In this document: piece by piece, positions 7,453 through 16,344 of the stretch | How the letters are laid out: every line of letters starts with the position of its first letter | Numbering within the stretch: position 1 is the first letter of the stretch | Source: Rhodovulum sp. 12E13 | GTDB taxonomy: Bacteria; Pseudomonadota; Alphaproteobacteria; Rhodobacterales; Rhodobacteraceae | Direction of reading: 5' to 3' | NCBI RefSeq assembly: GCF_003340565.1 | Contig: NZ_QPLK01000023.1 | Span: forward strand, 1 to 51,315 | DNA length: 51,315 bases | Notes under the pieces: model-generated | Database searches by the model: none | What the model saw: only the letters and a program-made list of their open reading frames with translations | What the model was told of the DNA's origin: nothing | Position numbers and translations under genes: made by a program

Positions 7453-8550
7453 ATGGGCTTCAGGACCGGCATCGTGGGCCTGCCGAACGTCGGCAAGTCC
7501 ACCCTCTTCAACGCGCTCACCCGCACCGCCGCGGCGCAGGCGGCAAACTTCCCTTTCTGCACCATCGAGCCCAACGTGGGCGAGGTGGCGGTGCCCGACC
7601 CGCGGCTGGCGAAACTGGCCGAGATCGCCGGCTCGAAGCAGGTGATCCCGACGCGGATGACCTTCGTCGACATCGCGGGGCTGGTGAAGGGCGCCAGCCG
7701 TGGCGAGGGCCTCGGCAACCAGTTTCTCGCCAACATCCGCGAGGTCGACGCCGTCGCCCACGTCCTGCGCTGCTTCGAGGATGACGATGTCACCCATGTC
7801 GACGGCCGGGTCGACCCGGTGGCGGACGCGCAGACCATCGAGACCGAGCTGATGCTGGCCGACATCGAGTCGGTCGAGAAGCGGCTGCAGGGCCTGTCGC
7901 GCAAGGTGCGCGGCGGCGACAAGGACGCGGTGCAGCAGGAGCGCCTGCTCAAGGCCGCGCTCGCCGCGCTGGAAGAGGGAAGGCCCGCCCGCACGGTCGA
8001 CGTGGCCGAGGACGACCTCAAGGCGTGGCGCTCGCTCCAGCTGCTGACGTCGAAGCCCGTGCTCTACGTCTGCAACGTCGCCGAGGACGAGGCGGCGACC
8101 GGCAACGCGCTGTCGCGTGCGGTGGCGGAGATGGCCGAGGCCGAGGGTGCGGCCTCGGTGGTGATCTCCGCGAAGATCGAGGAAGAGATCGCCCAGCTCG
8201 ACGCGGAGGAGGCCGAGGCCTTCCTCGAGGAGCTGGGCCTTGAGGAGGCCGGCCTCGACCGGCTGATCAAGGCCGGCTACGGCCTTCTGGGGCTCGAGAC
8301 ATACTTTACCGCCGGCCCCAAGGAGGCGCGCGCCTGGACGGTTCCAAAGGGGACGCTCGCGCCGCAGGCGGCCGGGGTCATCCACGGCGATTTCGAGCGC
8401 GGCTTCATCCGGGCCGAGACGGTTTCCTACGACGATTACGTGGCCTGCGGCGGTGAGCAGGGCGCCAAGGAAGCGGGCCGGATGCGCGTCGAGGGCAAGG
8501 CCTACGTCGTGCAGGACGGCGACGTGCTGCACTTCCTTCACAGCGGCTGA
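7453..8550 (+). CDS. ychF: Redox-regulated ATPase YchF (Obg-type P-loop protein)
   Basis: 365 residues, the expected YchF length. The G1 loop GLPNVGKST spans residues 9-17 and the switch/G3 region reads DIAGLVKGA. The G4 position is N208-V-A-E rather than NKxD, the feature that makes YchF/OLA1 proteins prefer ATP to GTP. The C-terminal TGS-like domain ends with [14 protein letters not shown], as in the family. It associates with ribosomes and the stress response; cytoplasmic. ATG at 7453 with GGAAGG upstream. In Rhodobacterales it commonly neighbours trpA, as here. Confidence 0.96.
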   Translation: MGFRTGIVGLPNVGKSTLFNALTRTAAAQAANFPFCTIEPNVGEVAVPDPRLAKLAEIAGSKQVIPTRMTFVDIAGLVKGASRGEGLGNQFLANIREVDAVAHVLRCFEDDDVTHVDGRVDPVADAQTIETELMLADIESVEKRLQGLSRKVRGGDKDAVQQERLLKAALAALEEGRPARTVDVAEDDLKAWRSLQLLTSKPVLYVCNVAEDEAATGNALSRAVAEMAEAEGAASVVISAKIEEEIAQLDAEEAEAFLEELGLEEAGLDRLIKAGYGLLGLETYFTAGPKEARAWTVPKGTLAPQAAGVIHGDFERGFIRAETVSYDDYVACGGEQGAKEAGRMRVEGKAYVVQDGDVLHFLHSG

Positions 8551-8565
8551 GCGCGGCCTGGCGTC

Positions 8566-8620
8566 GGGAACGGGCGCCGCGAACGGGCCCCCGGAACGGG
8601 TGCCGGGAACCGGGGCCACC
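8566..8620. repeat. Imperfect tandem GAACGGG repeat
   Basis: Four near copies of a GAACGGGYGCC-like unit (GAACGGGCGCC, GAACGGGCCCC, GAACGGGTGCC, GAACCGGGGCC), spaced 13-15 bases, just after the ychF stop. The same CCGGAACGGGCGC word occurs in the hairpins at 5938-5956 and 19687-19703, so this may be a decayed, amplified piece of that module. Confidence 0.45.
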
Positions 8621-8663
8621 GGGGGGCGCGGTGCCAGGGGCGTGTTCCCGCGCCAGGCGGCGA

Positions 8664-8723
8664 GGGGGCTCCCGCCCTCCATCGCGCCGGTGCGGGCGCT
8701 CCTCCGGTTTGGCTGGGTGCCCG
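8664..8723 (+). repeat. Diverged third copy of the 60-bp repeat
   Basis: GGGGGCTCCCGCCCTCC followed by TCGCGCC, GTGC, GGGCGCTC, CTCCGG and TTTGG lines up with copies 1 and 2 with a few gaps. The hairpin position is kept as GCGCC...GGCGC. The similarity is weaker than between copies 1 and 2 and was judged by eye. Confidence 0.4.
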
Positions 8724-9135
8724 CCTGCGTGGTCGCGTCGGGCGGAGACGGATCACCGGCGCGCGGGTGGCCCCGCACCTCGGACATGGAACCGATGGGG
8801 GCGGCCCGGCCCGGCCGCCCGTCGCCTCTTGCGCCTCGCCTCCCGTTCTGCGGCAGGGCGCGATTTTTCAGCCGTTGGCGCCGTGGGGCTGCCGCGCCGG
8901 GCACGACCCGTCCCTATCGGCAGAGACGTCGTGCCCGGGCGGGGCCATCGCGCCGGGCCTGCCGGCCGCGCGGCGTTCGGGGGCGGGACACGGGCGCCTC
9001 ACGGGGGCCTATCCTCGCCCACGTGGCCCTGGCAGCGGCCGGGTCGGGCCGTCCACATGCCGGTCGTCGTCAACGGCACCGAAACTCCCGGTGCGGTAGG
9101 GCTCATGCGGTTCCGCCGCGAGGAGAAGCCCGCCC

Positions 9136-10401
9136 ATGCAACCGCCCCGCCTGCCGTCCGCCCGGCCGGTGCTGCTCCTGGCCCTGCTCCTGACGGGCCT
9201 CGCCGGCGCCGCCGCCACCGCCCCGCGGGCGACCTTCGTGATGGATGCGCGCACGGGCGAGGTGCTCGTGGCCGAGAATGCCGAGGCACGTCTGCACCCT
9301 GCCTCGCTCACCAAGATGATGACGCTCTACCTCGCCTTCGCAGCGGCCGCGCGGGGCGAGATCGACCTCGACGCGATGACGACCGTCTCGGCGACGGCGG
9401 CGGCGGAGCCCGGCTCGCGCCTTGGCCTGCGCCCGGGCCAGCGGATCGCGCTGCGCCACCTCGTGCGGGCGGTCGCGGTCAAATCGGCCAACGATGCCGC
9501 CACCGCGCTTGCCGAGGCCATCGCCGGCGACGAGGCCGCGTTCGTGGCGCGAATGAACGAGGCTGCCGGGGCGATGGGGCTGGCGGGCACCAGCTTTGCC
9601 AATGCGCATGGGCTGACCGAGGCGGGGCACCTCAGCACGGCACGCGACATGTCGATCCTCGCCCGCCGCCTGCGCTTCGATTTCCCCGGCGAGTGGGCGC
9701 TGTTCTCGCGGCTCGAGGCGGATGCGGGGGTGCGCCGCGTGGCGCATACCAACCGGCGATTCCTGTCGGGCTATGCGGGGGCCGACGGGGTCAAGACGGG
9801 CTACACGAGCGCTGCGGGCTACACCCTTGCCGCCTCGGCCGTGCGGGGCGAGCGCTGGGTCATCGCCACCGTCTTCGGCGAGGCGTCGTCGGCCGCGCGG
9901 GCGGCGAAGGTGTCCCGCCTGATGGATGCGGCCTTCGCGTCTATCCCGGCCGAGACCGACTGGGTGCCGCCGCCGCCACTGGGGCCGCTCCTCGCCGCCG
10001 CCCGGCCGCTCCTCGAGGCCTGGGCGGCCGAACCCGGCCCGCTCGGTGGACACACCGGCGGGGCAGGCTCGGCCGGCGGCCCGGCGCCTGCCGGGGGCGT
10101 GTCGATCTCCGGCCTCGGCGGGCCGGCGCGCCGCCCCCTGGCATGGCGCCGGCGTCGGCCCTGCGTGCCGCGCCACGGGCCGACGCCCCACATGGGCGCC
10201 GCTGGTGGGCGCGGAGACGCGGGTGCGCGCGCTGTGCTCATGGGCGCGACGCGCCCCGAATGGGCGGCGCGCGCCGCACCGGCCCGCGGCCGACCACGTC
10301 CCCCGTCCAGGTTCCCCGTCCAGGTTCCCCGTCCAGGTTCCCCGTCCGGGTCGCGATACGCTTGGGCGGGCAGCGTGTCTCGTCCGGACTTCCGGCCCTA
10401 G
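9136..10401 (+). CDS. D-alanyl-D-alanine carboxypeptidase (peptidase S11) with unusual long tail
   Basis: A 421-residue periplasmic penicillin-binding protein that trims the terminal D-Ala of peptidoglycan stem peptides. Signal peptide about 1-29 (hydrophobic to GAAATA). Active-site motifs: S57-L-T-K60, S117-A-N119 and K220-T-G222, correctly spaced for family S11. The catalytic domain is done by about residue 275. The remaining ~145 residues are Gly/Pro/Arg/Ala-rich, without recognisable fold, and end inside a 13-bp tandem repeat. The reading frame overlaps the stop of the convergent amidase gene by four bases. The tail may be real low-complexity sequence or the result of a lost stop or frameshift. 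ATG at 9136 with GAGGAGAA upstream. Confidence 0.88.
   Translation: MQPPRLPSARPVLLLALLLTGLAGAAATAPRATFVMDARTGEVLVAENAEARLHPASLTKMMTLYLAFAAAARGEIDLDAMTTVSATAAAEPGSRLGLRPGQRIALRHLVRAVAVKSANDAATALAEAIAGDEAAFVARMNEAAGAMGLAGTSFANAHGLTEAGHLSTARDMSILARRLRFDFPGEWALFSRLEADAGVRRVAHTNRRFLSGYAGADGVKTGYTSAAGYTLAASAVRGERWVIATVFGEASSAARAAKVSRLMDAAFASIPAETDWVPPPPLGPLLAAARPLLEAWAAEPGPLGGHTGGAGSAGGPAPAGGVSISGLGGPARRPLAWRRRRPCVPRHGPTPHMGAAGGRGDAGARAVLMGATRPEWAARAAPARGRPRPPSRFPVQVPRPGSPSGSRYAWAGSVSRPDFRP
10305..10349 (+). repeat. 13-bp tandem repeat in the tail of the carboxypeptidase gene
   Basis: GTCCAGGTTCCCC occurs three times in a row (10305-10317, 10318-10330, 10331-10343), with a partial fourth. The unit is not a multiple of three, so copy-number change would shift the frame of the carboxypeptidase tail and alter where it ends relative to the convergent amidase gene. 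Confidence 0.85.
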
Positions 10402-11864
10402 AGCGCGCGGAACCCCTCGGCTTCGGAGAGCGGCGCCGCGGCGCGCAGGGCGGCCAGATCGGGCGGAGGCAGCCGCATCGCCTCGTCCGCCGCGATGACG
10501 GCGGAGAGTTCCCGCGCGACGGCCAGCACGCGCGCATCATCGTGCCGTCGGCCGACCACCTGCAGGCCGAAGGGCAGGCCCGCCCCGTCGCGGCCGCAGG
10601 GGATCGAGACGGAGGGGTGGCCGGCGAGCGTGGTGGCGTAGGCGCAGCCGAGCCAGTGGTAGTAGCTGCGCGTCGGCACGCCGTCGATCTCGGCGGGGTA
10701 GAGCTCTGTCCACGGGCGCGGGCTGATGCAGACGGCGGGGCAGAGGAGGATGTCGACCTCGTCGAAGAAGGCCGCCCAGGCCCTGTGGTAGACGCCCTGT
10801 GCGGCGATCGCCTCGGCCACGTCGGCCGCCGCGTAGGCTTGTCCTTCCTCGACATTGGCGCGCACGTTGGGGCCGACCAAGCCGGGGTGCCGCGCGAGCA
10901 GGTCGCGGTGATGGCCGAGAAAGCCCACGGCGCGCAGGACCGAGAAGATCCGGTCGGCCCCCGTGCTGTCGGGCGCACGCTCGGCGAGCGGGCCGAGATG
11001 GGGGGCGAGCCGCTCCACCCGGTCGCGGAAGGCCGCGCGCACGATCGCCTCGGTGGGGGCGAAACCGAAATCCTCCGTCGCCGCCACGCGGAGGGCCGAG
11101 AGATCCACCGCAGGCAGCGCGGCGGGCAGGGCGCCCCCGCGGGACCACGGGTCGCGGGCATCCGGCCGGGCGAGCACCGACAGCAGCAGGGCGGCATCGC
11201 CCGGCGTGCGCGCCATCGGGCCGTCGGTCGACAACGGCAGCAGCGCCATCTCGCGCCCCGGCCCTGGCACCACGCCCGGGGAGGGGCGGAAGCCCGTCAC
11301 CCCGCAGAAGGCGGCCGGGTTGCGCAGGCTGCCGCCGAGGTCGGAGCCGGTGGCGAGGGGCGCCATGCCGGTGGCCAGCGCCACCGCCGAGCCGCCCGAA
11401 GAGCCCGCCGCCGAGCGCGTCACGTCGTGCGGGTTGGCGGTGACACCGTAGACCCGGTTGCGCGTGTTCGCCCCCGCCGACCATTCGGGCACGTTCGTCT
11501 TGCCGAGGATCAGCCCGCCCGCGGCGCGGATCGCGGCCACGAGCGCGTCGTCATGCGAGGGCACGTTGCCGGCGAACGCCTCGGAGCCGTAGGTCGTGGG
11601 CAGGCCGGCGACGTCGTTCATGTCCTTTATGGCCACCGGCAGGCCGTGGAGGGGGCCGAGCGCGCGCCCCTCCATCACGGCCGCTTCGGCGGTGCGGGCC
11701 TCGGCGCGCAGGCGGTCGAAGTCGTGCGCGACGAGCGCGTTGACCGCGTGGTTCACCGCTTCGACGCGGGCGATACAGGCCTCGACCAGCTCGACGGGCG
11801 AGAGCTGGCGGCGGGCGATCAGGCGGCGCGCCTCCACGGCGCCCAGATCGGCGGGGTCTGTCAC
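10398..11864 (-). CDS. Amidase (amidase signature family)
   Basis: A 488-residue amidase that hydrolyses carboxamides with the Ser-cisSer-Lys triad. The Lys is K80 in PVAIKDMND, the cis-Ser lies in GSSGGS (about 155) and the nucleophile Ser about 179 in GSDLGGSLR. The length and the motif order (LHGLP, GKTNVPEWSAG, TGFRPS, STDGPMART) are as in the family. The physiological amide is unknown; it is not GatA, since no gatB/gatC neighbours are seen. The start is GTG at 11864 with AGGAAGGGAC upstream. Tail-to-tail with the carboxypeptidase gene, overlapping it by four bases. Confidence 0.9.
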   Translation of the reverse strand: MTDPADLGAVEARRLIARRQLSPVELVEACIARVEAVNHAVNALVAHDFDRLRAEARTAEAAVMEGRALGPLHGLPVAIKDMNDVAGLPTTYGSEAFAGNVPSHDDALVAAIRAAGGLILGKTNVPEWSAGANTRNRVYGVTANPHDVTRSAAGSSGGSAVALATGMAPLATGSDLGGSLRNPAAFCGVTGFRPSPGVVPGPGREMALLPLSTDGPMARTPGDAALLLSVLARPDARDPWSRGGALPAALPAVDLSALRVAATEDFGFAPTEAIVRAAFRDRVERLAPHLGPLAERAPDSTGADRIFSVLRAVGFLGHHRDLLARHPGLVGPNVRANVEEGQAYAAADVAEAIAAQGVYHRAWAAFFDEVDILLCPAVCISPRPWTELYPAEIDGVPTRSYYHWLGCAYATTLAGHPSVSIPCGRDGAGLPFGLQVVGRRHDDARVLAVARELSAVIAADEAMRLPPPDLAALRAAAPLSEAEGFRAL

Positions 11865-12242
11865 GGTCTGTCCCTTCCTGTCGGTGCGGCGCCGGCCGCC
11901 GCCTCGCCGGTCTGCCCCAGATCGCGGGTCATGGCCAGCCGCCAGCGCGGCCGCTCACGCGTGACGGGCGCCCCCGTTCATTGCCGTCAGCGAGCGCGCC
12001 GGACGAGCGCATGGGCGGAAAAGAGCCGCACTGGCGGATGCGGCACGGGGAGGGAGGCGTCGACCGGGCCTGTCGAGGCCGCCGGCCCGGGCTTCTCCGG
12101 GCGGCTTGAAACGCCAACCGGCATCATCGCCGGACTGCACACCCGCGCCGGCCCCGACGCCATAGGTGAGGCGGCCTGCGAGATGTCGTGCGGGCGGGGC
12201 ACCGGCCGAGGGCGCGCTGAATCCGGCCGCAGAGACGGCCGC
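11865..12242. other. 378-base stretch without a gene
   Basis: Between pyrE and the amidase gene, both on the minus strand. It presumably carries the end of the pyrE transcript and the amidase promoter. No convincing coding frame, no repeat shared with the rest of the window. One hairpin sits directly after pyrE and is listed separately. Confidence 0.45.
12224..12241 (-). terminator. Possible weak terminator hairpin after pyrE
   Basis: CGGCCG (12224-12229) pairs with CGGCCG (12236-12241) around a 6-nt loop, two bases past the pyrE stop on the minus strand. No T-run follows, so intrinsic termination is doubtful; it may only stabilise the 3' end. Confidence 0.3.
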
Positions 12243-12935
12243 TCAGGAGGCGATTTCGGTCACCCCGCCGTGCTGCCCCGACCAGTCGAGCGGCGCCTCG
12301 AGGAAGCGCGCGACCTCCCCCAGCGTGGCCTCGTCGAACCGTCCCTGTGCGCGCGCGAGGGCCAGCACGTCGTGCCACGTCGCCAGCGCGTGCAGCGCGA
12401 TGCCGTGGCGGGCCAGCGTGGGCCGCGTCTCCGGGAAGATGTCGTAGTAGAACAGGACGGCGGTGTGCGCGACCTCGCCCCCCGCGGCGCGGATCGCCTC
12501 GCAAAAGCGGATCTTGCTGCCGCCGTCGGTCGTCAGGTCCTCGACCAGCAGGGTGCGCGCGCCTTCGGGCAGGTGGCCCTCGATCTGCGCGTCGCGGCCG
12601 AAGCCCTTGGGCTTCTTGCGCACGTAGACCATCGGCAGGCCCATTCGCTCGGCGATCCATGCCGCGAACGGGATGCCGGCGGTCTCGCCCCCCGCCACCA
12701 CGTCGATCCGCTCGAAGCCGACATCGCGCAGGATGGTGGCCACGGCGAAATCCATCAGGGTCGAGCGGATTCGGGGGTAGGAGATGAGCTTGCGGCAGTC
12801 GATGTAGACCGGGCTCGCGAGACCCGAGGTGAAGTGATACGGCTCTTCGGGGCGGAAATGGATCGCCTCGATCTCCATCAGCATGCGGGCGGTGAGCTCG
12901 GCCATCACGGCCTTGTCTGGGAAGGTTGCGGTCAT
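12243..12935 (-). CDS. pyrE: Orotate phosphoribosyltransferase
   Basis: A 230-residue enzyme that joins orotate and PRPP to give orotidine 5'-phosphate in pyrimidine synthesis. The PRPP-binding motif is [12 protein letters not shown] at residues 129-140, and the catalytic flexible loop is [14 protein letters not shown] at 107-120. Other core pieces include [22 protein letters not shown] and [14 protein letters not shown] at 12935, preceded by GGAGAG at a good distance; an in-frame ATG further up would lack such a site. Cytoplasmic. Length slightly above the bacterial norm, as usual in Rhodobacterales. Confidence 0.96.
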   Translation of the reverse strand: MTATFPDKAVMAELTARMLMEIEAIHFRPEEPYHFTSGLASPVYIDCRKLISYPRIRSTLMDFAVATILRDVGFERIDVVAGGETAGIPFAAWIAERMGLPMVYVRKKPKGFGRDAQIEGHLPEGARTLLVEDLTTDGGSKIRFCEAIRAAGGEVAHTAVLFYYDIFPETRPTLARHGIALHALATWHDVLALARAQGRFDEATLGEVARFLEAPLDWSGQHGGVTEIAS

Positions 12936-13010
12936 CGGCGGCTCTCCGGGGTTGGCTGGACGTGCGGTTAGCACGGGCGCGCGGGGGGCAACAGGGGCCG
13001 GGTCGCTGCC

Positions 13011-13838
13011 TCACGCGCGGGTCGGCGCCCCGAGCGCGGCCGACAGCTCGGCGGCGGCGCGGGCGACCTGCGCGCCGAGGCGGCCGGCATTGTCGGGCGT
13101 CACCCGGCTGACGGGGCCCGAGACCGACAGGCCGGCCACCGCCTCGCCCGTCGCGTCGAAGACCGGCGCCGCGACGCAGCGCATTCCTTCCGCCTTCTCC
13201 TCGTCGTCGAGGGCATAGCCGCGCACGCGGATGCGCTCGAGATCCTCGGCCAGCGCGTCGGGCGAGGTGATGGTGTGCCCGGTGAATCGGGTCAACTCGG
13301 CCTCCGCGAGATAGGCCGCCCGGCGCGGCGCGTCGAACCACGCGAGCAACGCCTTGCCGATGCCGGAGGCGTGCAGCGGCGAGAGCGTGCCCGGCGGGAA
13401 GAAGGCCCGCAGCGAGGCATGTGTCTCGACCTGGCTGACGAACATCACCTCGTCGCCGCGCGGCACCCCGAGATTGGCCGTCTCGCCCGTCTCGTCGCGC
13501 AGGTGCCGCATCGGCACCCGTGCCCGCTCCACCACCGAGGCGCGGCGCAGGAAGGACGAGCCGATCAGGAAGGCACGGGGGCCGACGGCCCATGTCTGGT
13601 CCTCCGCGCGCAACTCCACGATGCCGCGCGTCTCGAGCGTCACCAGCACGCGATAGACGGTTGCCGGCGACTGGCCGGTGGCGCCGGCGAGCTCCGTCAG
13701 CGTGGCCGCGCCCGCCTCGGCCAGCCCCTCGAGCACGCCCATCGCGCGGTCGAGCGACTGGATCGTGTTCTGCTCGGTCTTGTCGGAGAAGGCGCGGGGG
13801 CGGCCACGGGGCCGTCGGGTGGGCGTCGAATCATCCAT
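13011..13838 (-). CDS. bhcR: BhcR, IclR-family regulator of the beta-hydroxyaspartate cycle
   Basis: A 275-residue IclR-type regulator. The N-terminal winged helix-turn-helix spans about 24-90 (TIQSLDRAMGVLEGLAEAG, TLTELAGATGQSPATVYRVLVTLE), and the C-terminal effector-binding domain about 100-265 (SPLHASGIGKALLAW, YALDDEEKAEGMRCVAAPV). The N-terminus is basic (RRPRGRPRA). It is divergent from bhcA across 162 bases, the arrangement known for BhcR, which senses glyoxylate in Paracoccus. Regulation of this cluster and of itself is inferred from position and family. Confidence 0.9.
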   Translation of the reverse strand: MDDSTPTRRPRGRPRAFSDKTEQNTIQSLDRAMGVLEGLAEAGAATLTELAGATGQSPATVYRVLVTLETRGIVELRAEDQTWAVGPRAFLIGSSFLRRASVVERARVPMRHLRDETGETANLGVPRGDEVMFVSQVETHASLRAFFPPGTLSPLHASGIGKALLAWFDAPRRAAYLAEAELTRFTGHTITSPDALAEDLERIRVRGYALDDEEKAEGMRCVAAPVFDATGEAVAGLSVSGPVSRVTPDNAGRLGAQVARAAAELSAALGAPTRA

Positions 13839-14000
13839 TTTTCAGTTTCGCACCTGCAGAATGTTGGGGTGAAAAAACGTAACTGCCTGATCTGACGCAA
13901 GAACATCATATTTTTCAGCCAGTGCAAAAGCAATTCAAAAAAATTGTGCACCTGCGGACGGCACGGTAGGGGAACGCACCGCCTGAGAAGGGACAGCATC
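13839..14000. promoter_or_regulatory. bhcR-bhcA divergent control region with repeated words
   Basis: This 162-base gap is strikingly AT-richer than its surroundings. GCACCTGC occurs at 13850-13857 and 13948-13955, within TTxxGCACCTGCxGA in both cases. ATTTTTCAG occurs at 13837-13845 (over the bhcR start) and 13910-13918, and a related inverted word, TGAAAAAA, at 13870-13877. Direct and inverted repeats at both ends of a divergent promoter region fit IclR-type operators. I cannot assign -35/-10 boxes with confidence. GAGAAGGGA at 13985-13993 is the bhcA ribosome site. Confidence 0.6.
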
Positions 14001-15197
14001 ATGACCACCGCCAATCCGGTCTTCATCCCCGGCCCGACCAACATTCCCGAGGTCCTGCGCAAGGCATACGACATGCCCACGCTCGACCATCGCTCGCCCG
14101 CCTTCGCCGAGATCCTGCACCCCGTGCTCGCCGGCGTGAAGCGCGTGCTCAAGACGGAGGCCGGCGAGGTCATCGTCTTTCCCGCCACCGGCACCGGCGG
14201 CTGGGAGGCGTCGATCGCCAACACCCTGTCGAAGGGCGACCGGGTACTCGCGGGCCGCAACGGCATGTTCTCGCACCGCTGGATCGACCTGTGCGAGCGC
14301 TTCGGCCTCGATGTCGAGGTGATCGAGCACCGCTGGGGCGAGGGGCTCGACGCCGCCCGCTACGAGGCGGCGCTGCGCGCCGATACCGGCCATGCCATCA
14401 AGGCGGTCCTCGCCACGCACAACGAGACGGCGACGGGCGTCGTTTCCGACATCGCCGCGATCCGCAAGGCGCTCGACGCCGCCGGCCACCCGGCGCTCCT
14501 GATGGTCGACGGCGTCTCGTCGATCGGCTCGATGGATTTCCGGATGGACGAGTGGGGCGTCGATCTTGCCGTGACAGGCAGCCAGAAGGGCTTCATGCTG
14601 CCGCCGGGCCTCGCCATCGTGGGCGTCAGCCCCAAGGCGCGGAAGGCGATGGAGGGCGCCGACCTGCCGCGCGCCTTCTACGATTTCCGCGACATGATGG
14701 GCGCCTACGCCAATTCGGGCTACCCCTACACGCCCGCCGTCGGGCTGATGAACGGCCTTCGCGTGGCCTGCGACATGCTGCTGGCCGAGGGGCTCGACGC
14801 GGTCTTCGCCCGTCACGCGCGCATCGCGGGCGGCGTGCGCGCCGCGGTCGAGGCCTGGGGGCTTAAGCTCTGCGCCGAAACACGGGCTGTCCAGTCCGAC
14901 ACCGTCTCGGCGGTGCGGATGCCCGATGGCATCGACGCCAACGCCTTCGTCGCGCGCGCCGCGCAGACCTACGGGGTCGCCTTCGGCACCGGCCTCGGCG
15001 AGGTCGCGGGCAAGGTCTTCCGCATCGGGCATCTGGGGATGCTGACCGACGTGCAGGCGCTCGCCGGGCTGTCCGCGGCGGAAATGGTCATGTCGGATCT
15101 GGGCGTGAATTTCGCCCCCGGATCTGGTGTCGCCGCCGCGCAGGCCCATTATCGTGCCACGGTCGAGGGCGCGGCCCTCGGCCTCGCGGCCGAATGA
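14001..15197 (+). CDS. bhcA: Aspartate-glyoxylate aminotransferase BhcA
   Basis: A 398-residue PLP-dependent class V aminotransferase. In the beta-hydroxyaspartate cycle it transfers the amino group of aspartate to glyoxylate, giving glycine and oxaloacetate. Visible features: N-terminal NPVFIPGPTNIPEVLRKA, the phosphate-binding turn FPATGTGGWEA (60-70), Asp170 in LMVDGVSSIGSMDFR to hold the pyridine nitrogen, and the PLP lysine K196 in VTGSQKGFMLPPG. The sequence closely follows BhcA of Paracoccus as I remember it. A general serine-glyoxylate aminotransferase is the alternative, but the intact bhc context decides. First gene of the operon; bhcB follows 13 bases later. Confidence 0.95.
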   Translation: MTTANPVFIPGPTNIPEVLRKAYDMPTLDHRSPAFAEILHPVLAGVKRVLKTEAGEVIVFPATGTGGWEASIANTLSKGDRVLAGRNGMFSHRWIDLCERFGLDVEVIEHRWGEGLDAARYEAALRADTGHAIKAVLATHNETATGVVSDIAAIRKALDAAGHPALLMVDGVSSIGSMDFRMDEWGVDLAVTGSQKGFMLPPGLAIVGVSPKARKAMEGADLPRAFYDFRDMMGAYANSGYPYTPAVGLMNGLRVACDMLLAEGLDAVFARHARIAGGVRAAVEAWGLKLCAETRAVQSDTVSAVRMPDGIDANAFVARAAQTYGVAFGTGLGEVAGKVFRIGHLGMLTDVQALAGLSAAEMVMSDLGVNFAPGSGVAAAQAHYRATVEGAALGLAAE

Positions 15198-15210
15198 CGG
15201 AGACAGAGAC

Positions 15211-16182
15211 ATGAAGGACATCGCCGGGCTCGACATTCCGACCTTCGACGACGTGGTGGCCGCGCACGAGCGCATCCGCCCCTACATCCACAACACGCCA
15301 GTGCTGACCTCGACGACCTTCGACGAGATGTCGGGCGCCTCGCTCTTCTTCAAGTGCGAGAACTTCCAGAAGGCCGGCGCCTTCAAGGTGCGGGGCGCCT
15401 GCAACGCGGTGTTCGGCCTGTCCGACGACCAGGCGGCGAAGGGTGTGGCCACCCATTCGAGCGGCAACCACGCCCTGTCGCTCTCCTACGCCGCGGGGCG
15501 CCGGGGCATTCCCTGCCATGTGGTGATGCCGAAGACGGCCCCGGAGGCCAAGAAGGCCGCGGTGCGCGGCTATGGCGGGCAGATTACCGAGTGCGAGGCA
15601 TCGACGTCGTCGCGCGAGGCGGTGTTCGCCGAGGTGCAGGCGGCCACGGGGGCAGACTTCGTGCATCCCTACAACGACCCGCGCGTGATCGCGGGGCAGG
15701 GAACGTGCTCGCGCGAGCTGATGGAGCAGGTCGAGGGGCTGGATGCCGTGATCGCGCCGATCGGCGGCGGCGGCATGGTCTCGGGTACCTGCCTGACGCT
15801 GTCCGAGATCGCCCCGCATGTGGAGATCTACGCCGCCGAGCCCGAGCAGGCCGACGACGCCTGTCGCAGCTTCAAGGCGGGCCACATCATCGCCGACGAC
15901 GCGCCGCAGACGGTCGCCGACGGGCTCAAGGTGCCGCTGAAGGAGCGCACGTGGCACTTCGTGTCGACCTACGTGACCGATATCCTGACCGCGAGCGAGC
16001 AGGAGATCGTCGACGCGATGAAGCTGACCTGGGCGCGCATGAAGATCGTGATGGAGCCCTCCTGCGCGGTGCCCCTTGCCGTGATCCTGAAGAACCCGGA
16101 TGTATTCAGGGGCAAGCGCGTCGGCGTGATCGTGACGGGCGGCAATGTCGATCTCGACAAGCTGCCCTGGATGAAGAGCTGA
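15211..16182 (+). CDS. bhcB: beta-Hydroxyaspartate dehydratase BhcB
   Basis: A 323-residue PLP enzyme of the serine/threonine dehydratase fold. It removes water from erythro-beta-hydroxyaspartate to give iminosuccinate for BhcD. The PLP lysine is K59 in KAGAFKVRGACNA, the substrate loop is SSGNHALSLSYAA, the phosphate loop GGGGMVSGT, and the C-terminal TGGNVDLDKLPW is characteristic. Start ATG 15211 after ACGGAGA, 13 bases from the bhcA stop. Cytoplasmic. After its stop comes the anomalous G/C block at 16195-16301. Confused in general annotation with threonine ammonia-lyase; the context supports BhcB. Confidence 0.95.
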   Translation: MKDIAGLDIPTFDDVVAAHERIRPYIHNTPVLTSTTFDEMSGASLFFKCENFQKAGAFKVRGACNAVFGLSDDQAAKGVATHSSGNHALSLSYAAGRRGIPCHVVMPKTAPEAKKAAVRGYGGQITECEASTSSREAVFAEVQAATGADFVHPYNDPRVIAGQGTCSRELMEQVEGLDAVIAPIGGGGMVSGTCLTLSEIAPHVEIYAAEPEQADDACRSFKAGHIIADDAPQTVADGLKVPLKERTWHFVSTYVTDILTASEQEIVDAMKLTWARMKIVMEPSCAVPLAVILKNPDVFRGKRVGVIVTGGNVDLDKLPWMKS

Positions 16183-16193
16183 AAGGCCGGGCG

Positions 16194-16301
<108 letters not shown>

Positions 16302-16344
16302 GCGCGGGCCGCGCGCCGGCGCCTGACCTGAGAGGGATTTCGAG

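Larger units (their letters stand above)
8551..9135. other. 585-base stretch without a gene
   Basis: No frame here has the look of a real protein; long open frames on both strands are a by-product of GC content. At 8566-8620 the unit GAACGGG recurs four times at 13-15 base intervals. At 8664-8723 lies a diverged relative of the 60-bp repeat. GAGGAGAA at 9119-9126 is the ribosome site of the next gene. Confidence 0.5.

Noticed and set aside
10305-10349. CRISPR-like repeat
   Set aside because: The units are contiguous 13-bp tandem copies without spacers; no cas genes are in the window.
8631-12971. Open frame of more than 1400 codons on the plus strand
   Set aside because: It lies antisense to the amidase and pyrE genes and out of frame with the carboxypeptidase; its product is Arg/Gly/Ala low complexity without any domain. 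High GC removes stop codons.
13890-13903. FNR-type site in the bhcR-bhcA gap (CTGATCTGACGCAA)
   Set aside because: Three of ten defined positions mismatch, including in the core of the right half; it is weaker than expected by function.
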